Shown: piece by piece, positions 36,267 through 45,657 of the stretch
Position numbering within the stretch: the stretch's first letter is position 1
Layout of the letters: each line of letters opens with the position of its first letter
NCBI GenBank assembly: GCA_035307765.1
Contig: DATGHU010000044.1
Coordinates: 62,001-126,000, forward strand
Reading direction: 5' to 3'
DNA length: 64,000 nt
From: a bacterium
Lineage (GTDB): Bacteria > Sysuimicrobiota > Sysuimicrobiia > Sysuimicrobiales > Segetimicrobiaceae
Program-made: the position numbers and the translations under genes
Notes under the pieces: generated by a model
The model's database searches: none
Told to the model about the DNA's origin: nothing
What the model saw: only the letters and a program-made list of their open reading frames with translations

Positions 36267-36848
36267 ATGACGATGAGGATCGGCGTGCTGGCAATTCAAG
36301 GGGACGTGGTTGAGCACCGGGTCATCCTCCGGCGCCTCGCGGTGGAGGAGGTGGAGGTTCGGGTTCCGGGGGATCTCGATGGGGTGGACGGGCTTATCCT
36401 GCCCGGGGGGGAGTCCACGACAATCGGGAAGCTGATGGTTCGCTACGGGTTGGACCGGGCGATCCCGGAGCGGGTCGAGCGCGGGATGGGCGTCTACGGA
36501 ACGTGTGCGGGGATGATCCTTCTGGCGCGGCGCGCCGCAGGGGGAGAGCCGGCCCTTTTGCGGCTGATGGATATTACCGTCACCCGCAACGCTTACGGGC
36601 GGCAGGTCGACTCGTTCGAGGCGCCTCTTGAGATCCCGGTGCTCGGGCCGCCTCCGCTCCGGGGGGTCTTTATTCGGGCCCCCGTCATCGATCGGGTGGG
36701 GGCGGGGGTGGAGGTTCTTGCCCGGTACGGGAGCCGGCCGGTGCTCGTCCGCGAAGGCCGACTGCTGGTGTCCTCGTTTCATCCCGAGTTGGCCCCCGAC
36801 GACCGGGTGCATCGGTACTTCATCGAGACGATTCGCGCGGCGGCGTGA
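36267..36848 (+). CDS. pdxT: pyridoxal 5'-phosphate synthase, glutaminase subunit
   Basis: Releases ammonia from glutamine for PdxS. From ATG 36267 it has 193 residues; ATG 36273 is equally possible. Motifs are GVLAIQGDVVEHR, LILPGGESTTIGKL, the nucleophile Cys in YGTCAGMILLAR, and the His-x-Glu dyad SSFHPELAPD. It begins 13 nt after pdxS. Confidence 0.96.
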   Translation: MTMRIGVLAIQGDVVEHRVILRRLAVEEVEVRVPGDLDGVDGLILPGGESTTIGKLMVRYGLDRAIPERVERGMGVYGTCAGMILLARRAAGGEPALLRLMDITVTRNAYGRQVDSFEAPLEIPVLGPPPLRGVFIRAPVIDRVGAGVEVLARYGSRPVLVREGRLLVSSFHPELAPDDRVHRYFIETIRAAA

Positions 36849-36896
36849 GCATCGCAGCGACCACCGCACACGCGGCGCGTTCTCCGCGGTAGGGGC

Positions 36897-37619
36897 ATGC
36901 ACGCCACCCTCGTCAACGCCGTGGTGGTGCTGATCGGCGGAGGACTCGGGGCCTCCATCGGCAATCGCATCCCGCGGGCGATGCGCGAGACCGTCATGCA
37001 GGCGGTGGGGCTGGCGAGCCTGGTCATCGGGGTGAGCATGGCGCTTGGGACGCGCAATATCCTCCTGATGATCCTTACCCTCACCGCCGGCGCGGTGATC
37101 GGGGAAGCGCTGCGGCTCGAGGCGGGACTAGAGGCGGTCGGGCGGTGGGCCCAAGGGCGGCTGGGGGTGAAGGCCGGGGGGAGCACCGTCGCCAGGGCGT
37201 TCATGACCGGTTCGTTGCTCTTCTGCGTAGGACCGCTCACGATTCTCGGGAGCATCCAGGCCGGGCTGGGACAGCCCCCGGTGCTGCTGTACACCAAGAC
37301 GTTGATGGACGGCGTATCGTCAATCGCGATCGGGGCAGGACTCGGCGCCGGCGTGATGCTGGCGGGAGGGGTGATCCTTGTCTACCAGGGGGCACTGACG
37401 CTCCTCGCCTCGGCCGCGCACACCCTGATGACCGCGGACGTCACCCGGGAGTTCACGGCCACCGGGGGGGTGCTGGTGGTCGGGATCGGGCTGAACATCC
37501 TGCGCCTCCAGATGATCAGGGTGGGCAACATGCTCCCGGCCTTGGTGATCGCACCTCTGCTGACCGCGCTCATCCCGCACCTCGCCCCTTTTGTCAGGAG
37601 TGTCTGGCCGTTTCACTGA
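36897..37619 (+). CDS. DUF554 membrane protein (YqgA/YdfK-like)
   Basis: A 240-residue protein with six or seven hydrophobic segments. Family features are NAVVVLIGGGLGASIGNRIP, TAGAVIGEALRLEAGLE, and FCVGPLTILGSIQAGLG followed by KTLMDGVSSIAIG. Its function is not established. It lies 48 nt after pdxT and 13 nt before the SIS-domain gene. Confidence 0.85.
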   Translation: MHATLVNAVVVLIGGGLGASIGNRIPRAMRETVMQAVGLASLVIGVSMALGTRNILLMILTLTAGAVIGEALRLEAGLEAVGRWAQGRLGVKAGGSTVARAFMTGSLLFCVGPLTILGSIQAGLGQPPVLLYTKTLMDGVSSIAIGAGLGAGVMLAGGVILVYQGALTLLASAAHTLMTADVTREFTATGGVLVVGIGLNILRLQMIRVGNMLPALVIAPLLTALIPHLAPFVRSVWPFH

Positions 37620-37632
37620 AGGGAGGTCGCCC

Positions 37633-38727
37633 GTGACTCAGGAGACCAGGACGAAACATCCGTTCCACATGTACGAGGCGATGCAGCGACAACCCGAGAC
37701 GTTTGCCCGGGTCGTCGCCCGAGGCGGCGCCGCGGCGGGACGCTTTGCCGCTGCCGCGGGTGACTGCGACCGCCTCTTCGTGGTAGGAATTGGGACCTCG
37801 CATCATGCCGCGCTTGTCGGGGAGCATCTCGTACGGGCCTACGGTGGGGACCTGCCGGTGTCTGCCCACCACTCGTTTGATTTTGCGCTGTACGGGCCGC
37901 GCCTCACGGTGAAGGATGCGGTGATCGGGATCAGCCACCGCGGTAACAAAGATTACACCGCCCGGTCGCTGGCGCGCGCGCGGGAGGCGGGATGCCGCAC
38001 GGCCCTGGTGACGGGCGAGGGAAACGTGGATCAGCGGCCCGCGACCGACGTCGTCTTCGAGACAGTTCCCCAGGAGCAGTCGTCGACCCACACGGTGAGT
38101 TATGTGGGCTCGATCGGCACGCTCGCCCTCATTGCGGCCCATCTCGGGCGTCACCGCACGGGGGCGCGCCCGCTGCCGGACCCCGAGCTGTCCGAACGGA
38201 TCCCGGGGGTGCTTGGTGTCGCACTGGTGACCGAAGCCCAGATGGCCGAGTGGGCGCGCGCGCACGCCGGGCGCCGCCGGATCTGGGTGGTCGGCGGTGG
38301 GCCGGGGGCGATCACCGCGACCGAGATCGCGCTGAAGATCAAAGAGGCCGCCTACCTGCAGGCCGAGGGTCTGGCGATCGAAGCGATGCTCCACGGGCCG
38401 TTTCAGTGCACGGAGCCGGAGGATCTCTTCGTCTTGATCGCACCGGCCGGTGCGGCGCAGCCGCGTCTCTTGGAATTCGCCGGCATGGTGACGGACATCG
38501 GAGCGGCCTACGTGGTGGTGAGCGACGGGACGCCGACCGCCCTGCAGGCGGGGGCGGCCGGATGGTGTGTCGTGCCGGCGGTCCCGGAGCCCTTTACCGC
38601 GTTGACCTGCCTCGTGCCGCTGCAGCTCTTCAGTTACGCCCTGGCGCTCGTGCGGGGCACGAACCCCGATGTGTTCCGCCTCGACGATCCCCGGTTCGCC
38701 CACGCCCGCGCCCGGGTGCGGCTGTAG
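37633..38727 (+). CDS. SIS-domain sugar-phosphate isomerase/aminotransferase-like protein
   Basis: A 364-residue protein with two SIS domains, like the isomerase half of GlmS or AgaS-type deaminases. The start is GTG 37633 with GGGAGG upstream. Segments include FVVGIGTSHHAALVGEHLVRAYGGDLPV, GISHRGNKDYTARSLARAREAGCRTALVTGE, SSTHTVSYVGSIG, WVVGGGPGAITATEIALKIKEAAYLQAEG and MLHGPFQCTEPED. No glutaminase domain is present. The substrate is unknown. Confidence 0.82.
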   Translation: MTQETRTKHPFHMYEAMQRQPETFARVVARGGAAAGRFAAAAGDCDRLFVVGIGTSHHAALVGEHLVRAYGGDLPVSAHHSFDFALYGPRLTVKDAVIGISHRGNKDYTARSLARAREAGCRTALVTGEGNVDQRPATDVVFETVPQEQSSTHTVSYVGSIGTLALIAAHLGRHRTGARPLPDPELSERIPGVLGVALVTEAQMAEWARAHAGRRRIWVVGGGPGAITATEIALKIKEAAYLQAEGLAIEAMLHGPFQCTEPEDLFVLIAPAGAAQPRLLEFAGMVTDIGAAYVVVSDGTPTALQAGAAGWCVVPAVPEPFTALTCLVPLQLFSYALALVRGTNPDVFRLDDPRFAHARARVRL

Positions 38728-38832
38728 ATCGGCGCGGGGGCGCCGTCCTCCCGCGCCTCGCTGTGGCGAGGGGCCGGGCCCCGTCCCCCCGAAGTGGAAC
38801 TGGGAGGACGCAGCGGAGAGGAGCGTGGGCCC

Positions 38833-40401
38833 ATGCGCGCCGGCCGGTTTGGGTTGCGGATCTGCACCTTCGTGGCGGGGGCGGCCCTGCTGCTGTTCGG
38901 GATGGGCGATCGGGTGCACGGCGCCGGCCCGGTCCGCGGGGGCGTGCTCCACATCGCCACGAACGCGGAGCCGGGGACCCTCGATTGGACAGCCTCGACG
39001 GCGACGGCGACCCGCCTCGTCGCCTGGCACATCTACGAGACCTTGTTCGCTCTGGACAAGAACTATGAAGTGAGGCCGATGCTGGCTGAGGGCTACTCGG
39101 TCAGCGCCGACGGCCTCCACTACACCGTCCGCCTGCGCAAGGGCGTCACCTTTCACACCGGGCAGCCGATGACCGCCGACGATGTCGTCGCATCGCTTGA
39201 GCGCTGGGGCAAGATGAGCGGTGGCGGCCGCGAGACGTTCCGATTCGTCAAGCAGGTCACCAAGGTGGATCCGGCCACCATCGAGATCGAGTTGAGCCGG
39301 ATCTTCACCCCACTGATCGCCAACATCGCGGATCCGAAAGAGGCCGCGATCATCATGCCGGCGAGCCTGGCCGAGTCGAGCGGGCTCAAGCCGGTCAAAG
39401 AGTACATCGGGACGGGTCCCTACATGTTCAAGCGGTGGGATCCAGGCCACGAAATCGTCCTGGTGCGCAACCCCAACTATGCCTCGCGCACCGAGGAGTG
39501 GGGCGGGTTAACGGGCAAGAAGGTCGCGTACGCGGATGAGATCGACTTCCTCCCCGTGCGGGACGACCAGGTGAGGTTCGACGGGGTCTCCACCGGACAG
39601 TACGATCTGGCCTTGGAGCTGCAGCCCGATTTCTTCTCGCAGGTCAAAGCCAATCCACACCTGACGGCCTCTATCGTCAAGGTCTTTACCTGGCGCGCCA
39701 TCGTGTTCAACAAGGCGCGGGCACCGTTCGGCGACGTACGGATGCGCCAGGCGGTGATGGACGCGATCAAGCCGGCCGATCTCATGGCGGCCGAAGGCCC
39801 ACACGAATTCTGGACGCTGGATCCCGGACTGTTTTTCCCCGAACAGAGGGCGCTCTACTCGGTTGTCGGGAAGGACGTCTACAACCGACAAAACCTCGAG
39901 AAGGCGAAAGGGTTGTTGAAAGAGGCCGGCTACGCGGGCCAGAAGATCGCCGTCATGATGACGAAAGACTACACGTGGAACTACAACCTGACGCAGGTGC
40001 TCGTTCCCGAACTCCAGGCCGTCGGCCTGAACGTCGACGAGCAGGTCTACGACTGGCCGACGCTCTTGAGTCGGCGGGCGAAGCCGGAAGGGTGGGACAT
40101 CTTCATGACGGGGTTCTCGCCGTCGTTCGATCCCACGGCGGTGATCTTCTTCTCCAGCACCTGGCCGGGGTTCTACAAGAGCCCGGCGATGGAGGAGCTG
40201 CTGGGCAAGTGGGGCGAGACCCCGCTCACCGACGCGGCCGCGCGCAAGGCGCTGATGGACCAGATCCAGGCCACGTTCTACAAGGAAGTGCCCGTGGCGA
40301 AGATCGGGAACGAGTACGGCCTGGAGGTGTACGGCGATCGTCTCCACGGGTACTCGGGCTACTTCGACGTCCGGTTCTGGAACACGTGGGTGACGCGGTA
40401 G
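38833..40401 (+). CDS. ABC transporter substrate-binding protein, family 5 (peptide/nickel type)
   Basis: A 522-residue extracellular binding protein. The N-terminal signal peptide has a basic start and hydrophobic core (FGLRICTFVAGAALLLFG) with a likely cut near HGA. The family-5 pattern is clear: GGVLHIATNAEPGTLDW, YETLFALDKNYEVRPMLAEGYSVSADGLHYTVRLRKGVTFHTGQPMTADDV, and EYIGTGPYMFKRW. Ligands in this family are peptides, opines, nickel chelates or sugars. The two permease genes follow; no ATPase gene is in the window. Confidence 0.92.
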   Translation: MRAGRFGLRICTFVAGAALLLFGMGDRVHGAGPVRGGVLHIATNAEPGTLDWTASTATATRLVAWHIYETLFALDKNYEVRPMLAEGYSVSADGLHYTVRLRKGVTFHTGQPMTADDVVASLERWGKMSGGGRETFRFVKQVTKVDPATIEIELSRIFTPLIANIADPKEAAIIMPASLAESSGLKPVKEYIGTGPYMFKRWDPGHEIVLVRNPNYASRTEEWGGLTGKKVAYADEIDFLPVRDDQVRFDGVSTGQYDLALELQPDFFSQVKANPHLTASIVKVFTWRAIVFNKARAPFGDVRMRQAVMDAIKPADLMAAEGPHEFWTLDPGLFFPEQRALYSVVGKDVYNRQNLEKAKGLLKEAGYAGQKIAVMMTKDYTWNYNLTQVLVPELQAVGLNVDEQVYDWPTLLSRRAKPEGWDIFMTGFSPSFDPTAVIFFSSTWPGFYKSPAMEELLGKWGETPLTDAAARKALMDQIQATFYKEVPVAKIGNEYGLEVYGDRLHGYSGYFDVRFWNTWVTR

Positions 40402-40429
40402 CCGGGGGCAGCCTGCCGGGGGCGGGGGC

Positions 40430-41371
40430 GTGTCGCAGTACATAGCCGTTCGCCTCGCCGCGCTCGTGCCGGTGCTGCTGGTGGTTGGCGTCACGGCGTT
40501 TCTGCTCCTCCACCTGATCCCCGGCGATCCGGCTTCGGTGATCCTGGGGCCGGATGCCGGCGCGGCCCAGGTGGAACAGCTCCGGCACGCGCTGGGGCTC
40601 GACCGGCCGCTCTACGTCCAACTCGTGCTGTGGTTCGGCCGACTGCTGCACGGCAACCTGGGAGAATCGATCTTCCTCCGCGAGGCCGTCACCCGATCTA
40701 TTTGGGAGCACCTCGGCCCGACGGTCGGCTTGACGGTCCTGGCGGAGACCCTCGCCATCGCTGTGGCCATCCCATCGGGCGTCCTCGCGGCGTGGAAGCG
40801 CAACAGCCGGTTCGATCAGATGTTCATGACCGTGGTGCTGCTCGGCGTGTCCATTCCGTCGTTCTGGATGGGGTTGAACCTCATCGCGGTGTTCGCCGTG
40901 GCGGCCCGTTGGCTGCCCGTCGCCGGGTATGAACCGCTCCTGAGCGGCGTCGGGCCGTGGCTCCGGCACCTCGTCCTCCCGGCGGTGGCGCTGGCCTTCA
41001 CCCAGGCCGGATTGATCGCCCGCATGGCGCGCGATTCCACCATCGACGTGCTCGACGAGGACTACATCCGCACGGCGCGGGGCAAAGGGGTGGGCGAGGC
41101 GCCGATCTTGGTGAAGCATGCGCTGCGCAACGCCCTGATCCCCACCGTGACGGTGGTGGGCACGAGCCTGGCCAACCTGCTGTCGGGTGCCGTGGTGGTG
41201 GAGTCGGTGTTCGTCATGCCGGGGATCGGCAACCTCGTCATCCAGTCCATCAGCCGGCGCGACTACCCGGTTATCGAAGGCGTGATCCTGCTCGTGGCGG
41301 TTGTGTACGTGCTGGTCAACCTGACGGTCGATTTGCTCTACGCAGTCATCGACCCGCGGATTCGCTACTAG
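40430..41371 (+). CDS. ABC transporter permease, DppB type
   Basis: A 313-residue inner membrane permease with six helices. It begins YIAVRLAALVPVLLVVGVTAFLLLHLIPGDPA and carries the EAA-loop EDYIRTARGKGVGEAPILVKHALRNALIP that docks on the ATPase. GTG start. It pairs with the next gene. Confidence 0.93.
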   Translation: MSQYIAVRLAALVPVLLVVGVTAFLLLHLIPGDPASVILGPDAGAAQVEQLRHALGLDRPLYVQLVLWFGRLLHGNLGESIFLREAVTRSIWEHLGPTVGLTVLAETLAIAVAIPSGVLAAWKRNSRFDQMFMTVVLLGVSIPSFWMGLNLIAVFAVAARWLPVAGYEPLLSGVGPWLRHLVLPAVALAFTQAGLIARMARDSTIDVLDEDYIRTARGKGVGEAPILVKHALRNALIPTVTVVGTSLANLLSGAVVVESVFVMPGIGNLVIQSISRRDYPVIEGVILLVAVVYVLVNLTVDLLYAVIDPRIRY

Positions 41372-41462
41372 CCGCATGTGCGCCTCCGGTCCAGCGCACC
41401 GCACGGCGGGATCGCGCGCCGCGCTCCGGTGCGCCGATTTGCGCCGGGGGGGGCGAATCGGA

Positions 41463-42308
41463 ATGGCGCGATTCCTGAGGCTGCTCGCCCGCCGCCGCCC
41501 GATCGCGCTCGTCGCGTGCATCGTGCTGGGGGGAATCACCCTCGCCGCCCTGATCGCTCCCTGGCTCGGGCTGCCCGCCCCCGACCGGATCGACATGGCC
41601 CACCGGCTGCTCGCGCCCGCTCCGGGCCACCCGCTGGGGACCGACAACTTCGGGCGCGACGTGCTCGCCCGGGTCGTCTACAGCGGGCGGGTCTCGCTGC
41701 CCATCGGGCTCGCGGTCATGGCACTGAGCACGGCGGCCGGGACGGGGGTCGGCCTGATCGTGGGGTACTACAGGAGGCTGGACGACGTGCTGACCCGGAT
41801 CCTCGACGGGCTGATGGCCTTTCCCGCGATCCTGCTCGCGATCGCCCTGGTCGCGGCGCTCGGCGTCGGCGCGCGCAACGAAGTGCTGGCGATCGCTCTC
41901 GTGTACTTTCCGCGGACGGCCCGGATCGTGCGCGCGTCCACCCTGCAGTTGAAGGGGCGCACCTTCGTCGAGGCGGCGGTGGCGCTCGGCGAGGGAGACG
42001 CGAGGATCCTGGCCGGCCACATCCTGAGGAACGCGCTTCCCCCGCTGATCGTGCAGTCGACGTTCGTCTTCGCGGAAGCGATCCTCGCGGACGCCGCGCT
42101 GTCCTTCCTGGGGTTGGGGGTCAAGCCGCCGACACCGACCTGGGGGAACATGCTGGACGAAGCGCATGTCTTCGTGGCCCTCGCGCCATGGTTCATCGTC
42201 TTTCCGGGCATCGCCATCGTGGTGACCGTGCTCTCGCTTAACCTGATCGGCGACGCCGTGCGGGATCTCGCCGATCCGCACGCGGTGGCCGGGCGGGGAC
42301 TCGGATAG
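41463..42308 (+). CDS. ABC transporter permease, DppC type
   Basis: A 281-residue permease from ATG 41463; the upstream open frame to 41376 is Arg-rich and not family-like. HPLGTDNFGRDVLARVVYSGRVSL is the DppC signature, and RASTLQLKGRTFVEAAVALGEGDARILAGHILRNALPP the EAA loop. The usual DppD and DppF ATPases are missing after it, so the importer must borrow ATPases encoded elsewhere. Confidence 0.92.
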   Translation: MARFLRLLARRRPIALVACIVLGGITLAALIAPWLGLPAPDRIDMAHRLLAPAPGHPLGTDNFGRDVLARVVYSGRVSLPIGLAVMALSTAAGTGVGLIVGYYRRLDDVLTRILDGLMAFPAILLAIALVAALGVGARNEVLAIALVYFPRTARIVRASTLQLKGRTFVEAAVALGEGDARILAGHILRNALPPLIVQSTFVFAEAILADAALSFLGLGVKPPTPTWGNMLDEAHVFVALAPWFIVFPGIAIVVTVLSLNLIGDAVRDLADPHAVAGRGLG

Positions 42309-42320
42309 GGAGGTGCGGAG

Positions 42321-43619
42321 GTGGTCCGTCCACTGACGATTGCCGCGACCGGGGACTCACTGATGACGATGCGAGTCGCCCCGACGCGGCATCCGGGGTC
42401 GCAGGCGCTGATGGAGCTCCTTCGGCCGGCGGACGTGCGATTCACGAACCTGGAGGGGACGCTGCACGAGTTTCGGGGGACGCCCCAGGCGGTGAGCGGG
42501 GGAACCTACGTCTGCGGGCATCCTCGATGCATCGATGACCTCAAAGCGATGGGCTTCAACCTCTACGCGGCCGCCAACAACCACATGGGGGACTGGGGGG
42601 AGGGGGGTCTCTTCGCCACGATGGAGACCCTGGATCGGGCGGGGGTCGTGTACGCCGGGATCGGGCAGCACCTCCAGGACGCGCGTGCTCCCCGCTACCT
42701 CGAGACCGGCGCCGGCCGGGTCGCCCTCCTGGCGACGACGAGCACCTTCCCTCCCCACTCGCCGGCGGGGGAGCAGCGCCCGGACTGCCGGGGGCGCCCG
42801 GGGGTCAACCCCCTGAGGTTCCTGGAGACCGTCAACGTCGATGCCGCGACGCTTGCCCAGCTGGCGGACCTCCACCGCCGCCTGGGCCTGGGGGCCACCC
42901 GCGACCTGCGCATTCGGTTGGGCTTCGAGCGGCCCGATCCCCCCGGCATCGCGACGTACTTCGACCGGAGATTCCGCCTGGGGGACCCACCCGGGGTCCG
43001 GACCGAGCCGCACCCCGCCGACCTGGCGGGAAACCTCACGTGGATCCGGGACGCCCGGAGACAGGCGGATTGGGTGATCGTCAGCGTCCACGCGCACGAG
43101 ATGCGCAGCGGCAACCGCGAGGAGCCGGCGGAGTTCGTCCCGATCTTCTGCCGCCAGGCCGTGGAGGCGGGGGCGGACGTGGTCTTCGGCCACGGGCCTC
43201 ATCTGCTTCGGGGAATGGAAGTGTACCGCGGGAAGCCGATCTTCTACAGCCTCGGCAATTATATCTTTCAGAACGAAACCGTCGAGCGCCAGCCCGCCGA
43301 CTTCTACGAGCGGTTGGGGTTGGGGCCCGAGGCGACGCCGGCGGACGCGTTCGACGCCCGGGGGGCCCGGGGGGGGTTCGCCGCCGATCCGCTCTACTGG
43401 GAGTCGATCCTCCCAATCTGTCGGTTCGGACGGGAGGAGCTCGAGGAGGTGCGGCTATACCCGATCACCCTCGGCCACGGGCTTCCCCGGCCGCAGCGGG
43501 GGATCCCGGTTCGGGCCGCGGAGCCGGCGGGCAGGGCGATCATCGAACGGGTGGGTCGACTCTCGCCCGCGGTCCGGATCGCGTGGACGGGCGAAGGGTT
43601 TGGCCAGGTCCGGTGGTAG
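42321..43619 (+). CDS. CapA family protein (poly-gamma-glutamate/metallophosphatase-like)
   Basis: A 432-residue CapA-domain protein in the calcineurin-like fold. It has IAATGDSLMTMR at the N-terminus, FTNLEGTLHE, NNHMGDWGEGGLFATMETLDRAGV, WVIVSVHAHEM, VEAGADVVFGHGPHLLRGMEVYRGKPIFYSLGNYIFQNE. These Asp, Asn and His residues are the expected metal ligands. No signal peptide is visible, so it is probably cytoplasmic. It follows the permease by 12 nt, which suggests it acts on what the importer brings in. Confidence 0.85.
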   Translation: MVRPLTIAATGDSLMTMRVAPTRHPGSQALMELLRPADVRFTNLEGTLHEFRGTPQAVSGGTYVCGHPRCIDDLKAMGFNLYAAANNHMGDWGEGGLFATMETLDRAGVVYAGIGQHLQDARAPRYLETGAGRVALLATTSTFPPHSPAGEQRPDCRGRPGVNPLRFLETVNVDAATLAQLADLHRRLGLGATRDLRIRLGFERPDPPGIATYFDRRFRLGDPPGVRTEPHPADLAGNLTWIRDARRQADWVIVSVHAHEMRSGNREEPAEFVPIFCRQAVEAGADVVFGHGPHLLRGMEVYRGKPIFYSLGNYIFQNETVERQPADFYERLGLGPEATPADAFDARGARGGFAADPLYWESILPICRFGREELEEVRLYPITLGHGLPRPQRGIPVRAAEPAGRAIIERVGRLSPAVRIAWTGEGFGQVRW

Positions 43620-43640
43620 GCGGCAGGGGGGAAGCGGCCG

Positions 43641-44369
43641 CTACGGGATTCCCCACTTCGCGGCGACGTCGGGGTTGGTTGCGTACAGGCCGATCACCTC
43701 GCCCTGCGCCACGATGTGGCCCGTCATCGCCTTGAGCGCCTCGGGCCCGGTAAACTTTCCCGGCAGGTCGAGCTTGGCGACGTCGAGGGCGTAGACGGCG
43801 AAGTGATAGTGGTGCACGATCTCATCGTTCCACGGTGGGCACGGGCCGTCGTAGCCGCCGTAGTCCCCCTCCATCTTTGGATCTCCGGCGAAGCCCTTGG
43901 TGTAGTCGTTGATGCCGCGGACGCCGAACTTGGCCGGCCCGGCCTTCTTGCCGCGAGGGGTGATCCCGTTGGAATCGGCCCCCGCGGGCAGGGCGGTGGT
44001 GCCCGAAGCGATGTCCACCAGCACCCAGTGATAGAAGTCCATGCGCTTCAGTGTGGCGGGGAGGACCTTGCCTTCGACGTTGGCGTCGGTGAAGACCGAC
44101 GGAACGTCGGGGTCAACGACAATGATGGCGTAGGACTTCGTGCCCGCAGGGGCCCCCGACCAGCTGATCGCGGGATTCCTGTTGCCGGCGAAGGTCACGT
44201 GGCCTTGCCTGGCTCGGGCGCAGAACGCAAACTCGCGGGGGATCGGGCCGTCAGGTTTGACGCCGCCGACGGAGACCGTGAGCGTCCCGGCCCCCGCTGC
44301 CGGAGCGGCGAGCCCGGCACAGACCGCCAGGAGTGCGATTCCCCGGATCCCGTGCCTGATGTGGGCCAT
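43641..44369 (-). CDS. secreted YbhB/YbcL-type PEBP family protein
   Basis: A 242-residue protein with an N-terminal signal peptide (GIRGIALLAVCAGLAAPAAGAG) and a phosphatidylethanolamine-binding-protein fold: NPAISWSGAPAGTKSYAIIVVDPDVPS, FYHWVLVDIASGTTALPAG, GPCPPWNDEIVHHYHFAVYALDV. Its function in bacteria is poorly known. It lies 12 nt downstream of the dipeptidase on the same strand. Confidence 0.88.
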   Translation of the reverse strand: MAHIRHGIRGIALLAVCAGLAAPAAGAGTLTVSVGGVKPDGPIPREFAFCARARQGHVTFAGNRNPAISWSGAPAGTKSYAIIVVDPDVPSVFTDANVEGKVLPATLKRMDFYHWVLVDIASGTTALPAGADSNGITPRGKKAGPAKFGVRGINDYTKGFAGDPKMEGDYGGYDGPCPPWNDEIVHHYHFAVYALDVAKLDLPGKFTGPEALKAMTGHIVAQGEVIGLYATNPDVAAKWGIP

Positions 44370-44381
44370 TCCCCGTCTCCC

Positions 44382-45515
44382 TCATCCCCGTGTGCTCACC
44401 GTCTTCGCCGGCGAGACCGCGGCCGGCCCCGGCCGGTGCCTCCAGGCGTCGCGCAGGAATCTCAGCCAGTTGCCGTGCATGATCGCTTCGATGTCGCGCG
44501 GGGGGTATCCCTGTCGCTCGAGCAGCCCCACGAGCCGCTGAAGGTCCGCGATCGTGTCCAGGTCGTGGGGGGAGCCCTCGCGGCCGAACCCGCCGTCGAG
44601 ATCGGTGCCGATCGCCGCGTGGGCGCAGCTGCCGGCCAGCTGGCAGATGTGATCGATGTGGTGCACGACGTCGGCCAGCGTGACGCGGCGGTTGTCGTCG
44701 CCGTGGCGCCATCCGGGGACGATCATCCAGCAGTCCATGGCGACGCCGATCACGCCCCCGCGCTTGACGATCGCGCTGATCTGCTCGTCCGAAAACTGCC
44801 GCTGATGCGGCACCAGGGCGCGGCAGTTGTTGTGGCTGGCGTGGACCGGCCCGGAATACCGCTCCAGTGCCGCCCAGAACGCCTGGTCGGAACAGTGCGT
44901 GAGGTCGAGGATCACCCCGCACCGCGCCATCTCCGCCAGGAGCGGCGCTCCGAGCTCCGTGAGGCCCTCTTCCGTGCCGGTCCCCCCCGCGTACCGGCCC
45001 GGGCCGTAGTGGGTGGGGCCGAGGAGGCGCAGGCCCCCTCGCTCCCATTCCTCGAGTTGCGCCGGCTCCAGGATGGGGTCCGCCCCCTCCATCGCGATGA
45101 CGAATCCCAGCGGCGGCGTCGGCTCGGGGGCGTCGCCGGGGTGCGCGGCGTCCCACGCCGCCCACTCCGCGATGTGCGCCTCGAGCCGTGCGGCATCGTC
45201 GATGATGCGGATGTGCCCCTGGCGTTCGAGCGCGCGGTAGAAGGCGAGCTGCCCCTTGGCGATCCCGTAGGCCTGCGCCGGGGTCGGGTAGTCGATGTGC
45301 GGCACCGGGCGGCCGGTTGATCGGGCGATGAGCGTGGCGAAGGCGAGCGCGATCCGCCCCCGGCGCATCTCGGGGAACGCGACCGTTCCCACGCCGCGCC
45401 CCTTGCCCGGGGTGTAGTTTTCCTGCGCGCGAATCGTATAGGCGGAGGCGAGCAGGTCACGGTTCCACTGCAGCGCGTTCATCGAGAGGTCGAGATGGCT
45501 GTCGACGATCAGCAT
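44382..45515 (-). CDS. membrane-dipeptidase-like zinc hydrolase (renal dipeptidase family, M19)
   Basis: A 377-residue protein from ATG 45515. Zinc ligand motifs are VDSHLDLS at the N-terminus, the bridging Glu in VIAMEGADPI, DLTHCSDQAFW, HASHNNCRAL, and the late AIGTDLDGGFGREG with HGNWLRFLRDAW. M19 members cleave dipeptides, often with D-residues, and some degrade cell-wall or beta-lactam compounds. Given the oligopeptide importer nearby, use of imported or wall peptides is plausible. Confidence 0.9.
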   Translation of the reverse strand: MLIVDSHLDLSMNALQWNRDLLASAYTIRAQENYTPGKGRGVGTVAFPEMRRGRIALAFATLIARSTGRPVPHIDYPTPAQAYGIAKGQLAFYRALERQGHIRIIDDAARLEAHIAEWAAWDAAHPGDAPEPTPPLGFVIAMEGADPILEPAQLEEWERGGLRLLGPTHYGPGRYAGGTGTEEGLTELGAPLLAEMARCGVILDLTHCSDQAFWAALERYSGPVHASHNNCRALVPHQRQFSDEQISAIVKRGGVIGVAMDCWMIVPGWRHGDDNRRVTLADVVHHIDHICQLAGSCAHAAIGTDLDGGFGREGSPHDLDTIADLQRLVGLLERQGYPPRDIEAIMHGNWLRFLRDAWRHRPGPAAVSPAKTVSTRG

Positions 45516-45657
45516 GGCGTGCTCCCCCCTGCGCTTTGACGGTGGAGCGGGCACCCTCGACCGCGAGGGACGCGGTCATTCCTCCGGGATGCGCTTCGGC
45601 ACCGTCCCGCTGGACCGGGGCCCGGACACGGGTCCACGGTCCGCTGCGCCCTGCCGT